DNA of 64,000 nt from Blastocatellia bacterium (GTDB taxonomy: Bacteria; Acidobacteriota; Blastocatellia; Pyrinomonadales; Pyrinomonadaceae): positions 1 to 64,000 of the forward strand of contig PMSM01000013.1 of the NCBI GenBank assembly GCA_003168335.1, read 5' to 3'. Both the position numbers and the translations under genes were made by a program. The notes below the pieces were generated by a model that worked only from the letters and a program-made list of their open reading frames with translations, was not told the DNA's origin and did not search any database. The stretch's first letter is position 1, and each line of letters begins with the position of its first letter. This document shows, in pieces, positions 40,092-48,069 of the stretch.

Positions 40092-42674
40092 ATGAACCGG
40101 CTGCTCGCTAAAATCCCAGCACTCTTGCTCACTCTGACGGTGGGCCTGATTGCGTCTTCCTCAGCCTTCGCGACCGCCACAATTGTAATTCAGAACGCCG
40201 ACGCAGCGAACGTCGGTTTCAACGATCCGTCGGCGCCAGTGCCAAATCAGACGGGCAACAGTGGCACTACTTTGGGAGAGCAACGGCTGATTGCTTTTCA
40301 GGCCGCCGCGAATATCTGGGGCGCCACGCTGGTGAGCGGCCAGACAATCACCATTCACGCAAGTTGGTCGACCCAACTGACTTGTGGTACCACCTCAGGC
40401 GTATTGGGTTCCGCGGGCACGACCTCACTGCAAGCTAATTTCACGAATGCTGTGCTTCAGAATGCCTGGTACAGCGTCGCCCTTGCCGAAGCGCTGGCGC
40501 TAAAAAATCTAAACGGCGCGACGGCTGAGATCAACGCGCAGTTCAATTCGAATGTAGGTACGTCTACCTGTTTGACGAGCAGTCATTGGTATTACGGGCT
40601 CGATGGTCTTCACGGGAACGGTGGGCTTGATTTGGTCACAGTTCTCCTTCACGAATTCGGACACGGTTTGGGGTTCGCGTCATTCACCGACGAGAGCACC
40701 GGTGTACAGCCCGGAACGCCGCCGGGACTTCCCAGCGTTTTCGACTTTTTTCTGCTTGATAAAACCACCGGTAAGCACTGGCCGGTCATGACTAACGCTG
40801 AGCGCCAGGCGTCTGCCATCAACGCCCCTAATTTGGTATGGGATGGCCCGCAGGTAACGAGTGACGCCGCTGGTACTGTGTTGACCGTAGGAAAGGATGC
40901 ATCAGGGCACCCGTTGATTTACTCGATCAACCCGGTAGAGACCGGTTCTTCGGTTTCACACTGGGACAAGTCGGAAAGTCCCAATCAACTGATGGAGCCG
41001 AGCATTAATAGTGATCTCACTCACAGCGTCAGTATTGGTACCTTTCGTCCGGATTTGACCTTCTCTGTGTTGAGAGACATCGGCTGGTGTGCCGGTTGTG
41101 CGCAACCGCCGCCGCCATCGCCGACGCCGACACCATCACCGCCGCCGAACGACAACTTTGCCAGCTCACAGGTCATTGGTGGATGTTCAGGCAGCGTTAC
41201 GGGCTCGAATATTTTGGCTACCAAGGAAGCAGGCGAGCCAACCCAGCTTGCGGCCAGTTCAGGAAGCATTAGATCTGTCTGGTACCAATGGCAAGCTCCG
41301 AGTACCGGCAGCGCAACCATAACGACCAGCGGCAGCGATTTTGATACGATTCTTTCGGTGTACACCGGAAGTAGCGTGGGGGGCCTGACTCTGGTTCCCA
41401 ACGGCACCAACGACGACGCCGTACCTGGTTCCGATGTAACCAGCAGTGTAACCATCAACGTCACGCAAGGCACGCTCTATAGTATCGCGGTGAACGGCTA
41501 CGATAATCAACTTGATGGTGGCGACACCGGCAACATTAAGCTCAACTGGAGCGAAAGTAGTTGCGCGCCGCCGCCAGCAAAGGTGCGTCTAACGGCTACG
41601 GATTTCCCCATCAATGAAGGCGACCCGGCCGGGTTTGTGACTATTAGGGTGTTCAGGGAAGGAGATGCAACCAGCGCGGCGAGCGTCAACTACGCCACGT
41701 CCGACACGGCCGGCCTGACGGTTTGTTCTCAAGGCGGTACGGGGAAAGCAAGTGAACGATGCGACTATGCGACAAGTTTAGGAACGCTGAGCTGGGCCGC
41801 GGGCGAGGCCGGCACGAAGAGCTTCAACATCCCGATAATTAATGATGCCATCGTCGAAGGAAATGAAACTTTCAATGTCACGTTGAGTAGTCCGACAGGC
41901 GTAAGTTTGGGAACGCCATCTACAGCAACGGTGACCATTCTGGACGATGACAGCAATCCGCCGGCACCGAATCCGATAGACGGAGTAGATTTCTTCATTA
42001 CCCAGCAGTACATAGATTTCCTGGGCCGGATGCCGGATCAGGGTGGATTTACGAACTGGCATAACACTCTGGCCCCATGCCCGAATGGAGGATTCGGAGA
42101 AGCTCCTACTTCGGATCCTACTTCGAATTGCGATCGCTTACATGTGGCGGCTGGGTTCTTTCAATCACAAGAATTCCTGGATCGGGGCTACTTTGCATTT
42201 TGCTTTTACATGGTCAGCTACAATCAGCGGCCGACCTATGCGCAGTTCATTCCGGACATGGCGCAGGTCGGAGGACCGAAGTCACCAGCGGAAGAACAAG
42301 CGAGTAAAGCTGCCTTCGCAGATGCTTTTGTATTGCGGTCCGATTTTGTCACCAAATATCCTGGGCTAAGCGGACAGCCCCTGGCTAACGCACTTTGGGT
42401 GACAGCCGGGTTACCCGGTAGCCCTATCAATGCAGGTGCCATGACCAACGGCCAAATCCTACGCACCATAGTGGAGACTTCTGCTGCCTTCAACAAGTTC
42501 CTGCCCGATGGGACGGTGGCGATACAATACTTTGGGTTCTTAAGACGTGACCCGGACACGATCGGTTATCAGAACAACCTGACGACGTTGAGGAACGATC
42601 CGAATAACCTGCGTCACATGATCTTCATCTTTATCTATTCGAGCGAGTATCGCGGCCGGTTTGGCACGCCTTAG
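40092..42674 (+). CDS. Secreted metzincin-like protease with Calx-beta and DUF4214-type tail
   Basis: 860 residues. Signal peptide (LLLTLTVGLIASSSAFA). A zinc-protease-like domain (about 30-335) has HEFGHGLGFASFTD (H187, E188, H191) and a likely Met-turn in NQLMEPS (M301). After a Pro linker comes a PPC-like beta domain (about 353-488; SDFDTILSVYTGSS, LYSIAVNGYDN), then Calx-beta (497-620; VTIRVFREGDATSAASVNYA, TATVTILDDD) with two Cys (C545, C557), and the tail (629-860). The tail shows DUF4214-like helices (FFITQQYIDFLGRMPDQGGF, QYFGFLRRDPDTIGYQNN) and the Cys pair of APCPNGGFGE..NCDRLH. ATG at 40092. First of the five tail-bearing genes. Confidence 0.82.
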   Translation: MNRLLAKIPALLLTLTVGLIASSSAFATATIVIQNADAANVGFNDPSAPVPNQTGNSGTTLGEQRLIAFQAAANIWGATLVSGQTITIHASWSTQLTCGTTSGVLGSAGTTSLQANFTNAVLQNAWYSVALAEALALKNLNGATAEINAQFNSNVGTSTCLTSSHWYYGLDGLHGNGGLDLVTVLLHEFGHGLGFASFTDESTGVQPGTPPGLPSVFDFFLLDKTTGKHWPVMTNAERQASAINAPNLVWDGPQVTSDAAGTVLTVGKDASGHPLIYSINPVETGSSVSHWDKSESPNQLMEPSINSDLTHSVSIGTFRPDLTFSVLRDIGWCAGCAQPPPPSPTPTPSPPPNDNFASSQVIGGCSGSVTGSNILATKEAGEPTQLAASSGSIRSVWYQWQAPSTGSATITTSGSDFDTILSVYTGSSVGGLTLVPNGTNDDAVPGSDVTSSVTINVTQGTLYSIAVNGYDNQLDGGDTGNIKLNWSESSCAPPPAKVRLTATDFPINEGDPAGFVTIRVFREGDATSAASVNYATSDTAGLTVCSQGGTGKASERCDYATSLGTLSWAAGEAGTKSFNIPIINDAIVEGNETFNVTLSSPTGVSLGTPSTATVTILDDDSNPPAPNPIDGVDFFITQQYIDFLGRMPDQGGFTNWHNTLAPCPNGGFGEAPTSDPTSNCDRLHVAAGFFQSQEFLDRGYFAFCFYMVSYNQRPTYAQFIPDMAQVGGPKSPAEEQASKAAFADAFVLRSDFVTKYPGLSGQPLANALWVTAGLPGSPINAGAMTNGQILRTIVETSAAFNKFLPDGTVAIQYFGFLRRDPDTIGYQNNLTTLRNDPNNLRHMIFIFIYSSEYRGRFGTP

Positions 42675-42813
42675 TAGAAGTTGATTTCCAGCCAGGCTTA
42701 ATGTTCCCGGGAACATTCCCTCTTCAGGAGGCCTTTCGCTCCGGGCCCTGGCGAGCAGCAACGAACCATCGGCATGTCATCGCAGGGTACAGTCGAGACA
42801 CTCGCCCATCAAA

Positions 42814-45800
42814 ATGAAGCGTTCGAAGTTAATAATAATTCCGGCAGTTGCTCTCTTCCTCTTTTTCATGCTCGGAGGTTTCGGCTCGCTGGCCAGCGGC
42901 AGCAAACCTGGAAGCGGCGCGTCTCACCCGCGCGCGAGCAGTGGACCTTACAAACAAACCGCATCGAATACTAATGCTCAGATTGGTGCCCAGGATGACG
43001 GCGATGATTCTGATCCGGATCTGCCTCCCGGGATGCGCGGAGCCATCGATAAAGAAACTTATCTGCGGATGCGCGCCGAACAGATCGCGGCGCTTCGCGG
43101 GATCGATCTGGAGCACCCGGAGAATAACGATCCAGGCGCGCGCGGGAGAGCCATTCAGCAAATGGAGCAGCAAGAATCGAATTTGTCAGGACAGAATACG
43201 TTTCTCGGGAGGCTCGCCGCAGTGTTCGGGGTGAGTTCTGCGGTTGGAGGAACGTGGACTGCTTTAGGTCCGGCCCCGATTCCCAATGGTCAGACGACCA
43301 CCGTTCGGACAGCGGTTAGCGGTCGGGTCACGGCGATTGCCGTGCATCCGACGAACCCGGACATCGTATATGTCGGCACGGCGCAAGGCGGCGTATATCG
43401 AACAATCAATCACGGGCTAGCATGGACGGCGATCTTTGACTCGGCAAACACGCTGGCTATTGGTGCGGTAACAATCGATCCAAACGACACGACGCGAGTT
43501 TGGGTTGGGACTGGCGAAGGTAACTTTTCAGGGGACTCGTTTTTCGGCGTCGGGGTGTATCTCATCACGAACGCCGACACGTCCCCAATTCTGAATGGAC
43601 CATTCAATCGCGATGGTTCAAGCATAGACGTATTCACGTATCGCTCTGTGAATACGATTCTGGTTGCGCCTAATAATAGCAACATCGTATTTGTCGGTAC
43701 GTCTTCGGGAGCTAGCGGTCTTTCCGGTGATGTGGGTCCGACGCTCCCGGCACGCGGTTTATATCGCACGACCAACGCGCTTAGCGCGACCCCAACTTTT
43801 ACTCATTTGACCACTACTGCTGCGATCAACCCTGCTGCGACCAATATCGCGGTGCAAGACATGGTCTTTGATCCAAGCGATTCAACTGGAGAGACGATGC
43901 TGGTTGGACATCGCGACACTCTCGGGCAGAGCACTGGAGGCGCCTATCGCTCAATTAACGCAACTGATCCGACGCCGAGTTTCACCCGAACCTTAACCCT
44001 GACGGGCAGCGAGAGCATAAAGTTTGCGATCAATCACGTTGGCTCGACAGTTAATGTGCTGGCAGCAACGGGTGAATCCTCCTCGGGTTCATCTTGTTCG
44101 GTTGCGAGCCAGAGTGGAGCTTTGCACCGCTCAACGGATGGCGGTGTCACCTGGTCGTCGGCGATTCCCTCTGCCGGAGGCTTCTGCAAGGACCAGTGCG
44201 GCTACGATATCGCTGTCGCGTTGGATCTAACCGATGCCAATATCATCTATCTTGGCGGCGCATCGAATAGCACGTGTTCTGGGGTTTTGAAGAAGACAAG
44301 CGACGGCGGCCTCACTTTTCCCCGCAGCGACACTGGTTTGCATGCAGACACACATGTGATCGTTGTGGCACCTTCAAACCCAACGATTGTCTACACCGGC
44401 AGTGACGGCGGTGTGTGGAGGTCAATAGATAAAGGCGCTTCATGGACGAGCCTCAACACTGCGGGATTCAATGCCACACAGTTCGAGAGCATTGCAGTTC
44501 ATCCAATCGATCGTAATTATACTATCGGAGGCACGCAGGACAACGGCACTGAGTTTCTCGCGCCGGATGGCACCACTTGGATCCATTCAGATGACGGCGA
44601 CGGGGGCTATGCCCTCATTGACCAAAGCTCACCCGACACGATAAACGTCACGGCTTATCACACTTATTTCAATTTGTCCGGCTCGCAGATTGGTTTTGAG
44701 CGCGCCACCTCGACCGTATCGCCCGGTGATCCGTTCTGGAATATCCACTTGGGCTGTGGCGGAACATCGAATGGCATTAGTTGTTCAGATGCCGTGAATT
44801 TTTATGCTCCAATGGCGCTTGGTCCTGGTGGTTCTGGAAATCCGAATACTGTCTATTTCGGTTCAGATCGCCTCTATCGATCAAGCGATAAGGGCACGAC
44901 GATGTCAGTGGTGAGTCAGGGACCATTGGTCAATACGGTACCCATTAGCGCGATTGCAATTTCGCCGCAGGATGACAATTATCGGTTAGTTGGCCTCAAT
45001 AGCGGAGCATTGTGGTTCACTACTACAGGATCATCAACGCTTACCCAGATCGGCAGCGGTACGATACCTGCTGGCAGGTATATTTCGCGTATCGTCTTCG
45101 ATCCGACGAACAAGAACACGGCCTACATCGCGTTCGATGCCTACATGGGTAGCATCAGTGCCGCAAACTCGCATGTGTGGCGGGTGACGAATCTGAATAC
45201 CACTCCTTCGTTTGCAGCCATCAACGGATCGGGCATTACGGGGTTACCGGATGTGCCGGTAAATGCGTTTGCAGTTGATCCGGTGACCACCAACAATCTT
45301 TTCGCGGGCACCGACATCGGCGTCTTCAACTCAACCGACGGGGGTGCGAACTGGGAGCCCTACGGCACCGGCTTGCCACGCGTGGCAGTTTTTGACATGG
45401 CGATTCAAGGTCCTAATCGGGTCCTGCGCATCGCCACGCATGGTCGCGGCATGTGGGAGATTTCAATTGTCGCTACGCCGCCGCCAACGGTACGGTTAAC
45501 GGCCAGTGATTTTCCGGTCAGTGAAAATGTCGCTGCTGGTTTTGTGACGGTGAGCGTGATCAGGGAAGGAGATGCGACCAGCGCGGCGAGCGTCAACTAC
45601 GCCACGTCCGACACGGCCGGCCTGACGGTTTGTTCTCAAGGCGGTACCGGGAAAGCAAGTGAACGATGCGACTATGCGACAAGTTTAGGAACGCTGAGCT
45701 GGGCCGCGGGCGAGGCCGGCACGAAGACCTTCAACATCCCGATAATTAATGATGCCATCGTCGAAGGAAATGAAACTTTCAATGTGACGTTGAGTAGTCC

Positions 45801-46566
45801 GACCGGCGTAAGTTTGGGAACGCCATCTACAGCAACGGTGACCATCCTGGACGATGACGTAGCACCATCTACCAATCCGATAGACGGAGTGGATTTCTTC
45901 ATTACCCAGCAGTACATAGATTTCCTGGGCCGGATGCCGGATCAGGGCGGATTTACGAACTGGCATAACACTCTGGCCCCATGTCCGAATGGGGGATTCG
46001 GAGAGTTTGATAATCCGAATTGCGATCGCTTACACGTGGCTGCCGGATTCTTACAGTCGGCTGAGTTTTTGGATCGCGGATACTTTGCGTTTCGCTTCTA
46101 CATGGTGGCTTACCATCAGCCCCCAACGTACGCGCAGTTCATTCCGGACATGGCACAGGTTGGCGGTTCCAAGACTCCCGCAGAAGAAGAAGCCGCCAAA
46201 GTGGCCTTTGCGAATGCCTTCGTGCTGCAGTCGTCGTTCACCACCAAGTATCCCAGCTTGAGCGGGCAGGCGCTGGCCGAGGGGCTCTTGCAGACGGCTG
46301 GATTACCGGCGGGTTCATACAATGCCGGCGCGCAAACAAACGGACAAATCCTGCGTGGGATTGCGCAAAGTCAGGCCGCGCTGGACAAGTTTCTAACCGA
46401 AGGAACGGTGTCGATTCAATACTTCGCATTCCTGCGACGCGATCCGGATACTATCGGTTACCAGAACAACGTGGCCACCCTGAACCTCAATCCCAGTAAC
46501 TTGCGTCACATGATCTTCATCTTTATCTATTCGAGCGAGTATCGCGGCCGGTTTGGCACGCCTTAG
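42814..46566 (+). CDS. Secreted Asp-box (sortilin-like) propeller with Calx-beta and DUF4214-type tail
   Basis: 1250 residues. Hydrophobic signal (LIIIPAVALFLFFMLGGFGS). A large central region (about 140-890) carries repeated Asp-box/BNR motifs: HRSTDGGVTWSS, KTSDGGLTFPRS, RSIDKGASWTS, NSTDGGANWEPYGTGLPR; such repeats build a beta-propeller as in VPS10/sortilin or xyloglucanase-like proteins. Catalysis is not shown. Then Calx-beta (about 890-1015) and the tail to the end (GVDFFITQQYIDFLGRMPDQ). The Calx and last 45 codons are almost identical in DNA to the first copy, while the middle of the tail is diverged (MVAYHQPPTY, KTPAEEEAAKVAFANAF). ATG at 42814. Confidence 0.8.
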   Translation: MKRSKLIIIPAVALFLFFMLGGFGSLASGSKPGSGASHPRASSGPYKQTASNTNAQIGAQDDGDDSDPDLPPGMRGAIDKETYLRMRAEQIAALRGIDLEHPENNDPGARGRAIQQMEQQESNLSGQNTFLGRLAAVFGVSSAVGGTWTALGPAPIPNGQTTTVRTAVSGRVTAIAVHPTNPDIVYVGTAQGGVYRTINHGLAWTAIFDSANTLAIGAVTIDPNDTTRVWVGTGEGNFSGDSFFGVGVYLITNADTSPILNGPFNRDGSSIDVFTYRSVNTILVAPNNSNIVFVGTSSGASGLSGDVGPTLPARGLYRTTNALSATPTFTHLTTTAAINPAATNIAVQDMVFDPSDSTGETMLVGHRDTLGQSTGGAYRSINATDPTPSFTRTLTLTGSESIKFAINHVGSTVNVLAATGESSSGSSCSVASQSGALHRSTDGGVTWSSAIPSAGGFCKDQCGYDIAVALDLTDANIIYLGGASNSTCSGVLKKTSDGGLTFPRSDTGLHADTHVIVVAPSNPTIVYTGSDGGVWRSIDKGASWTSLNTAGFNATQFESIAVHPIDRNYTIGGTQDNGTEFLAPDGTTWIHSDDGDGGYALIDQSSPDTINVTAYHTYFNLSGSQIGFERATSTVSPGDPFWNIHLGCGGTSNGISCSDAVNFYAPMALGPGGSGNPNTVYFGSDRLYRSSDKGTTMSVVSQGPLVNTVPISAIAISPQDDNYRLVGLNSGALWFTTTGSSTLTQIGSGTIPAGRYISRIVFDPTNKNTAYIAFDAYMGSISAANSHVWRVTNLNTTPSFAAINGSGITGLPDVPVNAFAVDPVTTNNLFAGTDIGVFNSTDGGANWEPYGTGLPRVAVFDMAIQGPNRVLRIATHGRGMWEISIVATPPPTVRLTASDFPVSENVAAGFVTVSVIREGDATSAASVNYATSDTAGLTVCSQGGTGKASERCDYATSLGTLSWAAGEAGTKTFNIPIINDAIVEGNETFNVTLSSPTGVSLGTPSTATVTILDDDVAPSTNPIDGVDFFITQQYIDFLGRMPDQGGFTNWHNTLAPCPNGGFGEFDNPNCDRLHVAAGFLQSAEFLDRGYFAFRFYMVAYHQPPTYAQFIPDMAQVGGSKTPAEEEAAKVAFANAFVLQSSFTTKYPSLSGQALAEGLLQTAGLPAGSYNAGAQTNGQILRGIAQSQAALDKFLTEGTVSIQYFAFLRRDPDTIGYQNNVATLNLNPSNLRHMIFIFIYSSEYRGRFGTP

Positions 46567-46647
46567 TAGAAGTTGATCGCCACGCAGTGCACCTAAGAAG
46601 ATATCTTCAGGATGCCTTGCGCACCTGGAGCAGATGATCCGTCTTCT

Positions 46648-46958
46648 TCACCCGAGTACAGAGCGCAATTCGGTCAGCCTTAGGTCGGTCGTAGCCAACG
46701 ATGCGCCAGAGCCTAAGACTTCATGGATCCGGGCTAGATCATCGCGGGTCTCCGCCTTGTTGGGATCTTTTTGCCAGTAGAGCTTCACTAATGGCGACGG
46801 ACTTGCGGTAACTTTTCAGTGCAGCTTCCCTCTGGCCCAGGTCAGCGAGTGCTTGCCCGATGCCGAAGTATGTGATCGAAAGATCGCGCCCGTGTCCTGC
46901 GTCAGTCGGGTCGGCCTTAGCAAGAGGTTCGATTAAGGCCAGAGCTTTTTCGCGTAAG
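46648..46958 (-). pseudogene. Remnant of a TPR-containing protein
   Basis: Read on the minus strand, the stretch encodes tetratricopeptide-like sequence (ITYFGIGQALADLGQREAAL, then KSYRKSVAISEALLAK), then continues in another frame as DDLARIHEVLGSGASLA and TDLRLTELRSVLG with a stop at 46648-46650. One extra A in an A5 run (46768-46772) separates the frames. There is no start: the fragment begins right after the stop of the LuxR gene. Such C-termini occur in large TPR or Ser/Thr kinase proteins of this lineage (my recollection). It is probably a truncated, frameshifted remnant. Confidence 0.7.
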
Positions 46959-46959
46959 A

Positions 46960-47619
46960 CTAGATCAGTCCCGCGCGCTCGGCGCGACGAATCGCTTCCA
47001 GGCGACTATGTGAGTCGAGTTTATGCAGGATGTGCTGGACGTGATTGTTGACCGTAGTGGGGCTGATGTGCAGTTGGTCGGCGATGCTCCTGGTCGTGCT
47101 GCCTTTTGCCAGGAAGCGAAGAACCTCGCTCTCTCTGGCGCTAAGATCGCTCTTGCGCGCCGCCGTGCGTGAAGCGATCATCGCCACGGCTTGATCGGCG
47201 GGCAAGCTTGTGTTGCGGACCACGAAATCGCGGAACACCATCTCCAACCGCTTGCGCAGGTCGACAGGGCGGACGATGTGAATTGCATAGACCTCTGTCG
47301 AGCTGTTGGACTCGGCTATTACTACAGAGACGTTGCACCATTGTTCACCATCAACGGTTTGCACCTGTAAATCAAAACTCTCCAATGGATGGCGCTTGCT
47401 AATGGCTCGCCGCACCGTGCAATTTGCTGAGCAGACCACACCACACTCATCAATACCTTGAACAATTGTGCGACACGGTTGACCGATCGCTTGTTCGGCC
47501 GTAACGCCAAACAACTTCCCGTTTGCTTCGTTCCAAGCGACCACAACGCCCTCGCTGTTGACGACAAAGGCCGCATCTGAAGTGCCGTCGATTAGTTTTC
47601 TGAACTCTTCTTGACGCAT
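46960..47619 (-). CDS. PAS-LuxR transcriptional regulator
   Basis: 219 residues. N-terminal PAS domain (about 5-115): FRKLIDGTSDAAFVVNSEGV and VVAWNEANGKLFGVTAEQAI. Cysteines C49, C59, C63 and C67 near CRTIVQGIDECGVVCSANC could bind a metal or cluster. The C-terminal LuxR helix-turn-helix (about 150-219) is LSARESEVLRFLAKGSTTRS and IADQLHISPTTVNNHVQHIL. No phospho-receiver domain. It sits between the second and third tail-bearing secreted protein genes on the opposite strand; a role in their control is possible but unproven. ATG at 47619. Confidence 0.85.
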   Translation of the reverse strand: MRQEEFRKLIDGTSDAAFVVNSEGVVVAWNEANGKLFGVTAEQAIGQPCRTIVQGIDECGVVCSANCTVRRAISKRHPLESFDLQVQTVDGEQWCNVSVVIAESNSSTEVYAIHIVRPVDLRKRLEMVFRDFVVRNTSLPADQAVAMIASRTAARKSDLSARESEVLRFLAKGSTTRSIADQLHISPTTVNNHVQHILHKLDSHSRLEAIRRAERAGLI

Positions 47620-48069
47620 CGGTATGAGTTCATCATAAGAAATGATGTGAATTGATTATTGTGCAGGGAGGCTAAAAAGACAATCATGGGCGGATCAGTT
47701 CGGACCTCTCTACTAACCTGGTGAGACTGACTCAAGCAGAACTCAGGTTAGACGACGTCCTGCCTGGCAGGCAGCTAAGCAGGTAATAGAGAAATGAGGT
47801 TTCAGTGTGACCCAAACCGGACCTCCAGTGGGCCGATGGAGGCTAGGAACTTTAGCTCATCATGGAACGCCATTTATTAACCTTCTTACGGAATAATGAG
47901 TACCACCAATGAAGAAATTGCTAACTGCGGCAAGGAAAACATTTGGAATAGCACGTGCGCGAAAATGAAGGTAGAATCTGCACGCGCTGGACACGCCATA
48001 ACCACGAGGCGTGCAGACTCCTAATTACACGCACGCTGCGAATATCAGACGGAAGACCGGGGAGTCACT
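47620..48069. other. Intergenic stretch upstream of the third tail-bearing gene
   Basis: 450 bases between divergent genes. Perfect arms TCTGCACGC (47977-47985) and GCGTGCAGA (48009-48017) could form a hairpin in the 5' leader of the 48070 gene. CTGCCTGGCAGGCAG (47760-47774) is a near-palindrome. A 19-codon frame starting 47909 is too short to support. Confidence 0.35.

Noticed and set aside
47909-47968. 19-codon frame (MKKLLTAARKTFGIARARK)
   Set aside because: Too short, with no clear ribosome binding site and no support for expression.
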